Shown here piece by piece: positions 32,153-41,026 of a stretch of DNA of 64,000 nucleotides. Both the position numbers and the translations under genes were made by a program. The notes beneath the pieces are model-generated. The model made no database searches and had not been told where the DNA came from. It was given only the letters and a program-made list of their open reading frames with translations. How positions within the stretch are numbered: position 1 is the first letter of the stretch; each line of letters begins with the position of its first letter. This DNA comes from an uncultured Eubacteriales bacterium (GTDB taxonomy: Bacteria; Bacillota; Clostridia; Christensenellales; CAG-917), in contig URAF01000002.1 of NCBI GenBank assembly GCA_900545885.1, positions 1 through 64,000 of the forward strand. The letters run 5' to 3'.

Positions 32153-33022
32153 TCAGTTGAAATCGGGCAGAAGTTCTGCGAGTTTCTTGGTGTTTTCTTC
32201 CGTCATCTCGGTGAGGGGCAGACGGAGTATTCCGTTGCAAAGGCCTCTCATTTCGGCGGCTTTCTTTACGGGTATGGGGTTGACTTCCGAGAATATTGCT
32301 TTCACGAAAGGCAACATTTTGAGCTGCATATCCGCGGCTTTTGCGATGTCGCCCGCGAGCATTGCGCTCGTCATATCGGAAGTGAACTTCGGAGCAACGT
32401 TGCTTACCACGCTTATGACGCCGATACCGCCCATTGCCATAACGGGAACGGTGATGCCGTCGTCGCCGCTGTACACGTCGGCTTTGCCGCGGGACAGGCG
32501 GATTGCTTCCTCAATCTGTTCCATATTGCCGCTTGCTTCCTTGATTGCGACGATGTTGTCGAGTTCGGCAAGTTTGGCAAACGTTGCGGGCAGAAGGTTG
32601 ACGCCCGTACGCCCGGGGACGTTGTAGCAGATGATGGGAAGACTGACCGCTTGCGCTATTGCGGTGTAGTGCGCGATAAGTCCCTGTTGGGTTGCTTTGT
32701 TGTAGTAAGGAGTGACGACGAGCAGAGCGTCCGCGCCCATTTGCTCTGCGAGGACGGACATTTCGATTGCCGCTTTCGTGGAATTCGCGCCCGTGCCCAC
32801 AATGATAGGGAGTTTGCCTTTCAGCTTTTTCACGGTGAATTCGATGACGGATTTTTTCTCGTCAAGGCTCATAGTGGCGGGCTCGCCCGTAGTGCCGAGA
32901 ATGACGAGAGCGTTCACGCCGTTTGCTACCTGTTGGTCGAGAAGACGGTTCAGGCTTTCAAAATCCACACCCGACTCCGTGAACGGAGTGATGAGTGCCG
33001 TGGCAGTACCCTTGAATATCAT
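32153..33022 (-). CDS. dapA: 4-hydroxy-tetrahydrodipicolinate synthase
   Basis: This enzyme condenses pyruvate and aspartate semialdehyde, the first step unique to the lysine branch. The 289 residues show the class I aldolase-like barrel with GTTGEPATMSLDEK (about 44), VTPYYNKATQQGL (about 103), the catalytic Tyr in CYNVPGRTGVNL and the Schiff-base Lys in VAIKEASGN (about 160). It lies three bases after asd and 16 before dapB. Its product is also the substrate of the SpoVF dipicolinate synthase at 3.1-4.4 kb, linking this operon to sporulation. Confidence 0.97.
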   Translation of the reverse strand: MIFKGTATALITPFTESGVDFESLNRLLDQQVANGVNALVILGTTGEPATMSLDEKKSVIEFTVKKLKGKLPIIVGTGANSTKAAIEMSVLAEQMGADALLVVTPYYNKATQQGLIAHYTAIAQAVSLPIICYNVPGRTGVNLLPATFAKLAELDNIVAIKEASGNMEQIEEAIRLSRGKADVYSGDDGITVPVMAMGGIGVISVVSNVAPKFTSDMTSAMLAGDIAKAADMQLKMLPFVKAIFSEVNPIPVKKAAEMRGLCNGILRLPLTEMTEENTKKLAELLPDFN

Positions 33023-33025
33023 TGT

Positions 33026-34036
33026 TTATGCCTCCAAAGCGTTTTTGATGAGAAGTTGGACAATCTGAACGGCGTTGGTTGCCGCGCCTTTTCTGATGTT
33101 GTCCGCGACGCACCAAAGGTTTACGCCGCTGTCCACGCTTTCGTCGATGCGGATACGTCCGACAAAGACTTCGTCGTGGTTTTCAGCCATAATGGGCATG
33201 GGGTAAACGTTGTTGGCGACGTCGTCCTGAACGACGATTCCGGGGAAGTTTTCAAGGCACGCGAACACCGCTTCTTTGGTGCAGGGTTTCTTGAATTCGA
33301 CGTTGATGGACTCGCTGTGTCCGTGGAACACGGGAACGCGTACGGTGGTAGCCGTAATGCGCAGAGTCTGGTCGTGCAGGATTTTTTTGGTTTCCTCGAT
33401 CATCTTCCATTCCTCTTTGGTGTAACCGTTTTCGAGGAAAACGTCGATGTGAGGGAGCATATTGTAAGCGATGGGGTAGGGGAACTTCTTGGGAGCTTCG
33501 CCCGCGATACCGTTTTTGAGGTCGTTGTATCCCGCAACACCCGCACCGGAAACTGCCTGATAGGTGGAGTATATTATACGTTTGATGCCGAAAGTGTCGT
33601 ACAAAGGTTTGAGAGCGACAACTGCCTGAATGGTAGAGCAGTTGGGGTTGGCGATGATGCCTTTATTCCATTTGACGTCTTCGGGGTTGACTTCGGGAAC
33701 GACGAGGGGAACGTCTTTGTCCATACGCCACTGGCTGCTGTTGTCGACAACGACCGCGCCCGCTTTGACGAATACGGGAGCGAACTGTTTGGACGTACCT
33801 GCGCCTGCGGAGAACAGTGCGAAATCTACTTTGCCCGCGAGAGCCATAACGTTTTCTTCGGTGAGCTCGATGACGGTGTGGGGCTTGCCCATGAAATCGA
33901 TTTGTTTACCCGCGCTTCTTGCGGATGCGAACAGGTAATAATTCTCGACGGGAAGCTGTCTTTCCGTGAGTACTTCGAGGAACTTGTTGCCTACCATACC
34001 GGTAGCGCCGACCACGGCGATGTTGAACTTTTTCAT
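33026..34036 (-). CDS. asd: Aspartate-semialdehyde dehydrogenase
   Basis: This enzyme reduces aspartyl phosphate to the semialdehyde shared by lysine, threonine and methionine pathways. The 336 residues include VVGATGMVGNKFLEVL at the N terminus, the catalytic Cys in NPNCSTIQ (about 130) and the YSTYQAVSGAG segment. The start at 34036 has GGAGG eight bases upstream and follows a TTGACA-17-TATACT promoter. It is the first gene of asd-dapA-dapB. Confidence 0.97.
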   Translation of the reverse strand: MKKFNIAVVGATGMVGNKFLEVLTERQLPVENYYLFASARSAGKQIDFMGKPHTVIELTEENVMALAGKVDFALFSAGAGTSKQFAPVFVKAGAVVVDNSSQWRMDKDVPLVVPEVNPEDVKWNKGIIANPNCSTIQAVVALKPLYDTFGIKRIIYSTYQAVSGAGVAGYNDLKNGIAGEAPKKFPYPIAYNMLPHIDVFLENGYTKEEWKMIEETKKILHDQTLRITATTVRVPVFHGHSESINVEFKKPCTKEAVFACLENFPGIVVQDDVANNVYPMPIMAENHDEVFVGRIRIDESVDSGVNLWCVADNIRKGAATNAVQIVQLLIKNALEA

Positions 34037-34067
34037 AAAACCTCCAGATTTGCCCCTTATTGTAGAG

Positions 34068-34096
34068 AGTATATTGTCACGCTCGTAAAATGTCAA
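34068..34096 (-). promoter_or_regulatory. Promoter of the asd-dapA-dapB operon
   Basis: On the reverse strand TTGACA (34096-34091), 17 bases, TATACT (34073-34068). No lysine riboswitch or other leader element fits in the short leader that follows. Confidence 0.85.
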
Positions 34097-34166
34097 TAAT
34101 ATTGGCAAAATTTGAGCTTATATTTGTTATTATCGGATATATTTTTCTATAATTTATTTTATTTAT

Positions 34167-34195
34167 TTGATATTTGTTGTGTGTTAGTGTAGAAT
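34167..34195 (+). promoter_or_regulatory. Promoter of the 34-37 kb three-gene operon
   Basis: TTGATA (34167-34172), 17 bases, TAGAAT (34190-34195), ending 28 bases before the ATG. Confidence 0.68.
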
Positions 34196-34222
34196 GAATG
34201 CAATCTTCACTCAGGAGCAATT

Positions 34223-35395
34223 ATGGCAAATCAGACTAACACTGCGAAAAAGCCTCAAAGAGAACCCAAATTCCTGCTCGGGTCGCTGTTCGTGGACGCC
34301 GACGTCAGAGTCGAGCCCGTCGAACCCGCCAAGGTCGTCGTTGCCGGCATGACCGAAGCGCACATCAAGAAAGAGTATCCGGACGGCTTCTTCAAAAAAG
34401 CGGCGGCGGTTGCGCGCGGAGAATTCTCCACGCTTTTCAAAGCGTCGTTGTGGTTTCTTCCCGCCGCACTGATTTTCATTCTGGTACTTCTTGCCGCCGC
34501 GCCCTTCTTCGAGGCGTACGTAATCGGCGGCGGTTATAACTTTATGGGCAACATAGGCATCGGCTTCGGCGGAAGCGGCGACAGCATCAACCTTGCGGTT
34601 GCGCGTCTTTACTGGGAAGTCTATCAGCCTTTGCTCATGATGTTGGCGGGCGCGGGTATCATCGCGTCTCCCTTTATCGCAGGTCTTTTCTACTGCGCAA
34701 AACGCAGCTACTATCAGGATTTTTACAAGCGCATCACCCGCACTTATTTCATGGGTTTTGCAAAACACTGGTGGAAATACCTCATCACCGCAACGGTCGG
34801 CATTCTCATCGCGCTCGCAATGGGCACCGCGCTTTGCTATCAGCTGCAACAGCAACAGCTCGGCACCGCTTCCGCGGGCAGTATGGCGGCGGTTGTTCTG
34901 ACTTTCATATTCGGCGCGCCTCTGCTCACCGTTCCCATGGTCATGATGTCGTTGTTCACGTCCTACGACCTGTCTTTCGGCGGAGCGTTCAAGGATGCAC
35001 TCGTAATCATCGCAAACAATCCTTTCACCGTCATTATAACCGGCGTTATTTCTGCGGCTCCGCTTCTTCTCCTTATGGCGGGCACGATTATCGCCGTAAT
35101 AGTCGCGGTTGCGATGATACTCATCGGTTTTTCGTTCTGGGCACTTTCGTGGACGGCGCTTGCCGACCGCGGAATGACAAAGTGCAAGGCGCTCAAAGCC
35201 TACACCGAAAAGAAACAGGCGGTCATCAACGCCCGTGCAAGAAAACAGGCGGAACGTACGGGTGCCGCGGACCACAAAGTTGCGGCGAACGCAAATAACG
35301 GTGGCGCGCAGAGCGGCGCACAAGGCGGCAACGCTCCCAAGAAAAAACAACCGCCCAAACCCTATCAGAACCCCAAGAAGAAAAAGAAGAAATAA
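34223..35395 (+). CDS. Multi-span membrane protein with basic C-terminal tail
   Basis: This 390-residue protein has a soluble N terminus of about 70 residues, then about six membrane helices (first near 75-97, then at about 130-152, 185-203, 213-245, 265-290). The tail of 70 residues is rich in Ala, Asn, Gly and Lys and ends in a run of KKKKKK. The region after helix 2 (CAKRSYYQDFYKRITRTYFMGF) loosely resembles YesL/DUF624 proteins, but I would not assign the family on that. Its stop codon overlaps the next start (TAATG), so it is coupled to the TPR gene. Function unknown. Confidence 0.7.
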   Translation: MANQTNTAKKPQREPKFLLGSLFVDADVRVEPVEPAKVVVAGMTEAHIKKEYPDGFFKKAAAVARGEFSTLFKASLWFLPAALIFILVLLAAAPFFEAYVIGGGYNFMGNIGIGFGGSGDSINLAVARLYWEVYQPLLMMLAGAGIIASPFIAGLFYCAKRSYYQDFYKRITRTYFMGFAKHWWKYLITATVGILIALAMGTALCYQLQQQQLGTASAGSMAAVVLTFIFGAPLLTVPMVMMSLFTSYDLSFGGAFKDALVIIANNPFTVIITGVISAAPLLLLMAGTIIAVIVAVAMILIGFSFWALSWTALADRGMTKCKALKAYTEKKQAVINARARKQAERTGAADHKVAANANNGGAQSGAQGGNAPKKKQPPKPYQNPKKKKKK

Positions 35396-37086
35396 TGGCG
35401 AAACGCATCGATTTCAATCTTACCGCAAGCGACTATGCCGAGCTCGGCAGGCGCGCGCTGGAACAGAACGATGCAGAAAGAGCGGTGGGATATTTCAAAT
35501 CCGCCTGCGAACTTTCCGACGACAGCGCGTATTATACCGAACTCGGTTTCGTCTACTCCAAAATACATGCGTTGGATTTATCCAACGCTGTTTTGTATAA
35601 GGCGATGTCGAAAGCCGAATGCGAAGAAGACGAAAACTCCGCGCTCTGGATTTTGTGTTCCAACGCGCTCGAAGCGGGCGACGCGGAAGTCGCGTCGTAT
35701 TATCTGCGTTATCTCGGCGAAGACGACTCGGCGGTTATGCAGGCGGCGCAGGACAAAGGAGCGCCGCAATTTAGAGTTGCGCGCAAGGCGGAACAGGAGT
35801 TTTACGAAAACAAAATTTTCCTTGCGGAAGAAGCGCTTGCCGACAACGATTTCGATACCGCGCTGAAATGCGTCGAAGGTATGGAAGACGCTCCCGAGCC
35901 TTTCCGTTCCATGGCAAGAAAAATCACGACGCTCAGCCTTTTCGCGAAAGGCGATTTCGACCGCGTTACCGCAGTCACCGAAGACATGGTGCGCGACAAT
36001 CCCACCATGGAAAACAAAGCCACGCTTGCCACGGCTTACAGCGTTCAGGAACGCGAAGCGGATGCCGACAGACTGCTTGACGAAATTTTCGAGGAGGAAC
36101 GCAAGAGCGGAGCGGATTTGCCGCTCGACATAATTCTCCGCGTTCTTCCCATACTCATATCCCGCGAACGCGACGAGGACGTATTGCGTCTTACGCGCAT
36201 AATCTGCAAGAACACGCACCTCAAACTCTACGGCGAAATGTACGAGTCCGAAGCCCTTTACAATCTCGGCAAAGTCAAGGAAGCCGAGAGAATTATGGGC
36301 AGACTCAACAACATTTTCGGCAAGGCGTGCGCCGCGTGGTATTATCTCGAACAGTACAGAAACGGTGTCCCGAGAGTGGACTACGGTCACGAACTTCCGC
36401 ACAGCGAAAAGGTCGCGATGCTGAAACTCGTCCGCACCGTGCTCGAAAACGAGGACGTGTCCGTTATGCAGAATGCGCTTGCCGCCGACGAAAAGTTCAA
36501 CGACGCGCTGAAATGGGTGTTGTACGAAACTCCCGATTATGCTGTGTGTCCCACTTTGGTCAGACTTACTCGCCTGCGCAGCAAACAGGTTGAAATGCTG
36601 TTCCGCGACAGACTTATCGGGCTGAATCTTTCTTTCGACGCTATGACGGTTATGCTTGACTATCTGCTCGGTAACGGCTTGCGCGTCGACGTCAACATCG
36701 TATCGCAGAACAGATACAAACCCGTCGAATTTGCGTTGCCCGCGCCCATATACGTTTTGCCCACGCATCTAAGAAACGCCGTTTTCCGCGCCGCATGCGA
36801 CATCGTGTACACGGACGAGGATCCCAACACTTACCTCGGCAGACTGTCGGCGATAGTCACAGGCATTGCAACCGTGGACAAGGAAGGCGCGCTTGTGTGG
36901 AGAACGCGCAACTCCCGCAGAATTTCCATGTTGCGCAGCGAGGAAACAATGGTCGGCGTCCTGCTTTCGGAAGTCTATTTCGACGATCCCGACCCCGACG
37001 AGGACGCTATGGACAGATACGGACTGAACGAACGCACTTTCCGCAAATACAAAAAAATCTTTTTCGGAGACGACGATGAAAACTAA
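35395..37086 (+). CDS. TPR-like repeat protein
   Basis: This 563-residue soluble protein is built from helical repeats. The first 60 residues carry recognisable tetratricopeptide spacing (YAELGRRALEQNDAERAVGYFKSA, then YYTELGFVYSKIHALDLSNAVLYKA), and later repeats are degenerate. A last third (about 400-563) has no repeat pattern and contains an Arg/Ser-rich stretch and an acidic C-terminal end. It is coupled to the upstream membrane protein by a one-base overlap and to the next gene by 11 bases. It is probably a scaffold for the membrane protein and the metal-tail protein; this is inference from gene coupling only. Confidence 0.75.
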   Translation: MAKRIDFNLTASDYAELGRRALEQNDAERAVGYFKSACELSDDSAYYTELGFVYSKIHALDLSNAVLYKAMSKAECEEDENSALWILCSNALEAGDAEVASYYLRYLGEDDSAVMQAAQDKGAPQFRVARKAEQEFYENKIFLAEEALADNDFDTALKCVEGMEDAPEPFRSMARKITTLSLFAKGDFDRVTAVTEDMVRDNPTMENKATLATAYSVQEREADADRLLDEIFEEERKSGADLPLDIILRVLPILISRERDEDVLRLTRIICKNTHLKLYGEMYESEALYNLGKVKEAERIMGRLNNIFGKACAAWYYLEQYRNGVPRVDYGHELPHSEKVAMLKLVRTVLENEDVSVMQNALAADEKFNDALKWVLYETPDYAVCPTLVRLTRLRSKQVEMLFRDRLIGLNLSFDAMTVMLDYLLGNGLRVDVNIVSQNRYKPVEFALPAPIYVLPTHLRNAVFRAACDIVYTDEDPNTYLGRLSAIVTGIATVDKEGALVWRTRNSRRISMLRSEETMVGVLLSEVYFDDPDPDEDAMDRYGLNERTFRKYKKIFFGDDDEN

Positions 37087-37747
37087 AAAAGAAATGCTCC
37101 GCATGCTGGACGTGCTTACGGACGAAAACAAACCTTATTCCGAAAGGCTGGAAGCCTACGAATATCTCCTCGAAGACTGCGAGGACGTCGTGGACGAAAT
37201 GCTCGAAAAGTTTTACACCGCAGAGGGAGAAACGGGCAAAATGCTCATAGAAATACTCGCGGGTTACAAGGGCAATCCCGCAATTTATATGGGACTTGTC
37301 AGCTATCTGTACAAAGGTGAGGACGTCGCGCTTTTCGCCCGTCTGCTCGGAAGCTACGGCGACGAAAGAGCAATAGACCTGCTCAAAGGTTTTGCCGAAG
37401 AATACGAACTCAACTACAACGAATACATGGAAGTCCGAAATGCGGTCGAAGAACTCGGCGGCTATTTCGACGACGACAAGGATTACAGCGACGACCCGTT
37501 TTACCGCTACCTCAAAGGACTGGACGAACCCGACGACGCAAGCCGCCGCTCGCCATTTGAGAACATGCTCAACCCCGACGAGGACGAAGAAGAGGAGTGT
37601 TGCGACGGGGAGTGCGAAGACGACTGCGACTGTGACGACGACTGCGATTGTCACGAAGACGATTGTGACGACGATGACTGTGACTGTCACGACCACGGAC
37701 ATCACGACTGCGGTTGCGGTCACGACCACGGAACGCACAAACACTGA
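37076..37747 (+). CDS. Helical-repeat protein with Asp/Cys/His-rich C-terminal tail
   Basis: This 223-residue protein has an N-terminal region of short acidic helical repeats (residues about 1-125, HEAT-like by eye) and a linker. From about residue 170 it carries a tail in which nearly every residue is Asp, Glu, Cys or His, with about 12 Cys and 9 His (for example CDCDDDCDCHEDD and DHGHHDCGCGHDHG). Such tails bind transition metals in UreE, HypB and SlyD, although these are His-rich rather than Cys-rich. The start overlaps the TPR gene by 11 bases, so it belongs to the 34223 operon. The tail is encoded antisense to the end of the convergent gene at 37569 (overlap of 179 bases). Confidence 0.8.
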   Translation: MKTKKEMLRMLDVLTDENKPYSERLEAYEYLLEDCEDVVDEMLEKFYTAEGETGKMLIEILAGYKGNPAIYMGLVSYLYKGEDVALFARLLGSYGDERAIDLLKGFAEEYELNYNEYMEVRNAVEELGGYFDDDKDYSDDPFYRYLKGLDEPDDASRRSPFENMLNPDEDEEEECCDGECEDDCDCDDDCDCHEDDCDDDDCDCHDHGHHDCGCGHDHGTHKH

Positions 37748-38924
37748 ATTTTCCGCCCGCGGCAACCGACTTGTCGGCGGTTTGCGCGACCGCGTCATCT
37801 GCTCCGACGACAGACGAAACGTGTGTCGAAGAATGGGCGCGGGAATGAGCGGAAGAAGGTGCGGGACAAGGGCAAGAAGCGGAATGGGAAGCGGAACAAG
37901 CGTAAGCGTGTGCGTGTTTGTCTCTTGACCGCATAATGAGATTGAACGCCGTCCAACCCGTGGTGAGAATGCCGCAAAGGCTGACGAAAGGATAGAGCGT
38001 ATCCACAATCAAATCGAACCCGAAGAAACTCACGGGATAGAGAAACAGCAACGTCGCGAACACCGCGACGTTTTTGTTTTCGGGGGCTCCCGCTTTCCTT
38101 GCAAATCTCACGAAACGGCGTTCGGAGGAGGCTTTGTCGGAGTGCGAAAGTGCGTAACGGGAGAAGGACTCCTGCGTGTATTGAGTGAGTACGTCAAGCG
38201 AGGAAACAAGAGTAGTGAATATGGCAACCGCAATAAGAATTCCCGCCGCGGTTTTCAACCCTACTTTTTCTGCGACAGCCAAAACGGGCATTGAAGAGTG
38301 CAAAGTGTCACTTAAAACTATGTTTTGGAGCACAAACAGCACCGCGCCGATAAACAACGCGCTCATAATGCAGGTGGCAAGAATTTCTTTTTTGTTCAGT
38401 TTTTTGCCTTCTCGGGAAATGACGATACCGCCGAGCAGAACGTCCAGTCCGGAGTAGCGGAGCGGTTTTACGAAAGAAAAATCCCCTTGGAAAACAGGCG
38501 AGCCGTTGCGGATGTAGACTGCAAGCAAAAGCGCGATGAGCAGAGGTATGAGCAAGGTGTTGGCGAGCTTTATTTTCTCTATGCCGCCGACAACCAGCGC
38601 GCCCGCGAGCAGGGCGGTTATTATGCCCAACGACCTTACGCCCGTAAGCGAGTAAAGAGCAAAGTCTCCGCCCGCCAGCATTGCCGCGACGGATGAAAAC
38701 GCCGCAATGAATACCCCTGTGCGTATAGCCGTGTTGTCGGGCAGGGCGTTTACCCGTCCCGCCACGAGGAACAGCATTTCCAACACCGCCATAAACACGG
38801 CGGACAGCGCGACGTTCAACGGAGCGGTTTCGCCGAAAAACAGGGCGATTTCACGTCCCGACGCAAATCCCGCACCTATAATGGTGCCGATGTAAAGAAA
38901 ACACACTTTGAGCGCGCGCCACAT
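37569..38924 (-). CDS. YkvI-like membrane transporter (APC-type) with Arg/Ser-rich tail
   Basis: This 451-residue integral membrane protein opens with FLYIGTIIGAGFASGREI, the hallmark of the YkvI/COG3949 group of APC-like transporters. It has about ten membrane helices up to residue 330. The remaining 120 residues are Ser/Ala/His then Arg/Ser/Asp-rich. The last 59 residues or so are read through the reverse of the metal-binding tail gene on the other strand, so their unusual composition comes from that coding sequence. The start at 38924 has no clear ribosome site; an in-frame TTG at 38930 is the alternative. The substrate is unknown. Confidence 0.75.
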   Translation of the reverse strand: MWRALKVCFLYIGTIIGAGFASGREIALFFGETAPLNVALSAVFMAVLEMLFLVAGRVNALPDNTAIRTGVFIAAFSSVAAMLAGGDFALYSLTGVRSLGIITALLAGALVVGGIEKIKLANTLLIPLLIALLLAVYIRNGSPVFQGDFSFVKPLRYSGLDVLLGGIVISREGKKLNKKEILATCIMSALFIGAVLFVLQNIVLSDTLHSSMPVLAVAEKVGLKTAAGILIAVAIFTTLVSSLDVLTQYTQESFSRYALSHSDKASSERRFVRFARKAGAPENKNVAVFATLLFLYPVSFFGFDLIVDTLYPFVSLCGILTTGWTAFNLIMRSRDKHAHAYACSASHSASCPCPAPSSAHSRAHSSTHVSSVVGADDAVAQTADKSVAAGGKFSVCAFRGRDRNRSRDVRGRDSHSHRRHNRLRDNRSRRHSRSRLRTPRRNTPLLRPRRG

Positions 38925-39083
38925 ACTCAATCATATTTTTACGAAATCCGCATTATACGCAATACCTTGCAAAACGTTGACTTCGTTCCGTTTGAAGCGT
39001 AGGTAAAGGCGCAAAATTAAATAATCATTTCATAAAGATTAAAATCCGAAAATTAAAGTTAACCGCTTGATAAAGTTGTAACT

Positions 39084-39311
39084 ATGGTGGATAATTCAGG
39101 TATGAATAACAAGTTTGCAGAAAGATTGTCCGAATTTCTTAAAGAAGAGAAGATTTCTCAACGTCAGTTCGCCAACAGCATAGGCGTAACGGCGGCGTGC
39201 GTTTCCTATTGGAGAAGCGGCAAGAAACAGCCCACGGCGGAAAACCTTTATCTTATCGCCAAGACTTACAACCTCTCCATAGACTTCCTGCTCGGAGTTC
39301 GCGATTATTGA
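39084..39311 (+). CDS. XRE-family helix-turn-helix regulator
   Basis: This small DNA-binding protein of 75 residues (69 if the second ATG at 39102 is used) is a single Cro/CI-type helix-turn-helix domain: ISQRQFANSIGVTAACVSYWRSGKKQPTAENLYLIAKTY. Nothing follows the domain, so it is a minimal repressor. The GGTGG at 39087 fits the second ATG better than the first. Targets are not obvious; it lies alone between the YkvI-like gene and glyS. Confidence 0.85.
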   Translation: MVDNSGMNNKFAERLSEFLKEEKISQRQFANSIGVTAACVSYWRSGKKQPTAENLYLIAKTYNLSIDFLLGVRDY

Positions 39312-39386
39312 GCGGCTTTAATCCGCCGTGTTTCTGCGATTTCGCGGTTTCCGTGAGGTAAAATTTGCAATGTATACCGACAACTT

Positions 39387-39426
39387 GCACCGTGCGATTG
39401 ACACGGTGCTTTCTTTTGTATATTAT
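39387..39426 (+). promoter_or_regulatory. glyS promoter embedded in a terminator hairpin
   Basis: GCACCGTG-CGATTGA-CACGGTGC followed by TTTCTTTTG is a terminator for the XRE gene. The loop and right arm contain TTGACA (39398-39403), 17 bases, then TATTAT (39421-39426), a strong promoter for glyS. No T-box motif (GGGTGGAACCGCG) is present in the short leader. Confidence 0.8.
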
Positions 39427-39456
39427 TTATAAGAATTATCTTTGAGAAGGTGTTTT

Positions 39457-40842
39457 ATGTCTAAACTCACAATGGACAAACTCGTTGCACTCTGCAAAAA
39501 CCGCGGATTCATCTTCCCCGGCAGCGACATATACGGCGGACTCGCCAACACTTGGGACTACGGTCCTCTCGGCGTTGCGCTCAAAAACAACGTCAAAGCC
39601 GCTTGGTGGAAAAAGTTCGTCACCGAAAGCCCCTACAACGTCGGCGTCGACTGCGCAATTCTCATGAACCCCACCGTCTGGCAAGCGTCCGGACACATCG
39701 GCGGTTTTTCCGACCCTCTTATGGACTGCAAAGCGTGCAAAACCCGCCACAGAGCAGATAATCTCATCGAAGATTATATGAAGAAAAAGGGTATCGACGA
39801 GAACATCGCGGGCTGGACCAACGAACAGATGGAACAGTACATCACGGACAACAAACTCACTTGTCCCGTCTGCGGCAACTCCGATTTCACGGGCGTCAGG
39901 AAGTTCAACCTTATGTTCAAGACTTTCCAGGGCGTCACGGAAGACAGTTCGGCAGTCGTATATCTCCGTCCCGAAACGGCGCAGGGCATTTTCGTCAACT
40001 TCAAGAACGTTCAGCGTACCACGAGAAAGAAAGTTCCTTTCGGTATCGCACAGATAGGCAAGAGCTTCCGCAATGAAATCACGCCCGGCAACTTTACGTT
40101 CCGCACCCGTGAATTCGAACAGATGGAACTCGAATTTTTCTGCAAACCCGGCACTGACCTCGAATGGTTTGCCTACTGGAAAGAATTCTGCAAGAACTGG
40201 TTGCTCGACCTCGGCATGAAAGCCGAAAACCTCAAACTGCGCGACCACAGCGCGGAAGAACTCTGCTTCTACTCCAAAGCGACCACCGACTTCGAGTTCT
40301 TCTTCCCCTTCGGTTGGGGCGAACTTTGGGGCGTTGCGGACAGAACGGACTACGACCTCAATCAGCACATCAAGACCTCGGGCAAGGACCTCTCTTACAT
40401 CGACCCCGTCACCAACGAGAAGTACGTGCCTTACGTCATCGAGCCGTCCCTCGGCGCGGACAGAGTAGTGCTTGCATTCCTTTGCGACGCTTATGACGAG
40501 GAAGTCGTGGGCGAAAACGACACCCGTGTCGTTCTGCATCTGCACCACGCACTCGCACCCGTCAAAGTTGCCGTTCTTCCTTTGCAGAAACAGCTTAATG
40601 AAAAGGCGGAAGAAATTTACACCGAACTCAGCAAACACTTTGCATGCGATTTTGACGGTTCCGGTTCCATCGGCAAACGCTATCGTCGTCAGGACGAAAT
40701 CGGTACGCCTTACTGCGTAACGGTCGACTTCGAAACGATGGAAGACGGTGCGGTCACCGTTCGTGAACGCGACACAATGGCGCAGGTCAGAGTGCCCGTC
40801 GAAGGTCTTGCGGCATACTTCGAAGAAATGCTCAGATACTAA
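39457..40842 (+). CDS. glyQS: Glycyl-tRNA synthetase (alpha2 type)
   Basis: This enzyme charges tRNA-Gly. It is a single-chain class II synthetase of 461 residues, unlike the alpha2-beta2 type of many Firmicutes. Motif 1 is in YGPLGVALKNNVKAAWWK, and motif 2 is FRTREFEQMELEFF. Motif 3 is PSLGADRVVLAFL. The zinc-type inserted domain has two CXXC pairs (CKACKTR and CPVCGNS). The C-terminal anticodon-binding domain starts around residue 365 (APVKVAVLPL). The ATG at 39457 has GAGAAGG upstream. It is the standalone gene of a strong promoter. Confidence 0.97.
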   Translation: MSKLTMDKLVALCKNRGFIFPGSDIYGGLANTWDYGPLGVALKNNVKAAWWKKFVTESPYNVGVDCAILMNPTVWQASGHIGGFSDPLMDCKACKTRHRADNLIEDYMKKKGIDENIAGWTNEQMEQYITDNKLTCPVCGNSDFTGVRKFNLMFKTFQGVTEDSSAVVYLRPETAQGIFVNFKNVQRTTRKKVPFGIAQIGKSFRNEITPGNFTFRTREFEQMELEFFCKPGTDLEWFAYWKEFCKNWLLDLGMKAENLKLRDHSAEELCFYSKATTDFEFFFPFGWGELWGVADRTDYDLNQHIKTSGKDLSYIDPVTNEKYVPYVIEPSLGADRVVLAFLCDAYDEEVVGENDTRVVLHLHHALAPVKVAVLPLQKQLNEKAEEIYTELSKHFACDFDGSGSIGKRYRRQDEIGTPYCVTVDFETMEDGAVTVRERDTMAQVRVPVEGLAAYFEEMLRY

Positions 40843-40990
40843 ACGTACTTCGTGCGACCTCGGTTTTGCAGGGAGCAGCTCCGCGCGAAAATCGGCGACG
40901 AATTTCAAGCCAAGCGAGCGACGGCAACCGAGTAACAACAGAACTGAAAACCAACAAAACCCAACAACAAAAAACAAGTTGAGTAAACAA

Positions 40991-41020
40991 AAAAATCCCC
41001 TCGTTGCCGAGGGGATTTTC
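40991..41020. terminator. Bidirectional terminator after glyS
   Basis: AAAATCCCCTCG-TTGC-CGAGGGGATTTT with A and T tracts serves glyS and the convergent Cys-rich gene. Confidence 0.92.
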
Positions 41021-41026
41021 GTTTGG

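Noticed and set aside
32087..34099. 670-residue forward-strand open frame opposite asd-dapA-dapB
   Set aside because: It lies antisense to three genes with diagnostic motifs; no start signal and no recognisable domain.
34211..35350. Reverse-strand open frame opposite the membrane protein gene
   Set aside because: Its Arg/His/Glu-rich composition is that of an antisense frame; no promoter or ribosome site.
39312..39456. T-box leader before glyS
   Set aside because: The T-box sequence GGGTGGAACCGCG is absent, and the leader is too short after the mapped promoter.
39436..40977. 513-residue reverse-strand open frame opposite glyS
   Set aside because: Shadow of a standard synthetase; no family motif and no promoter.
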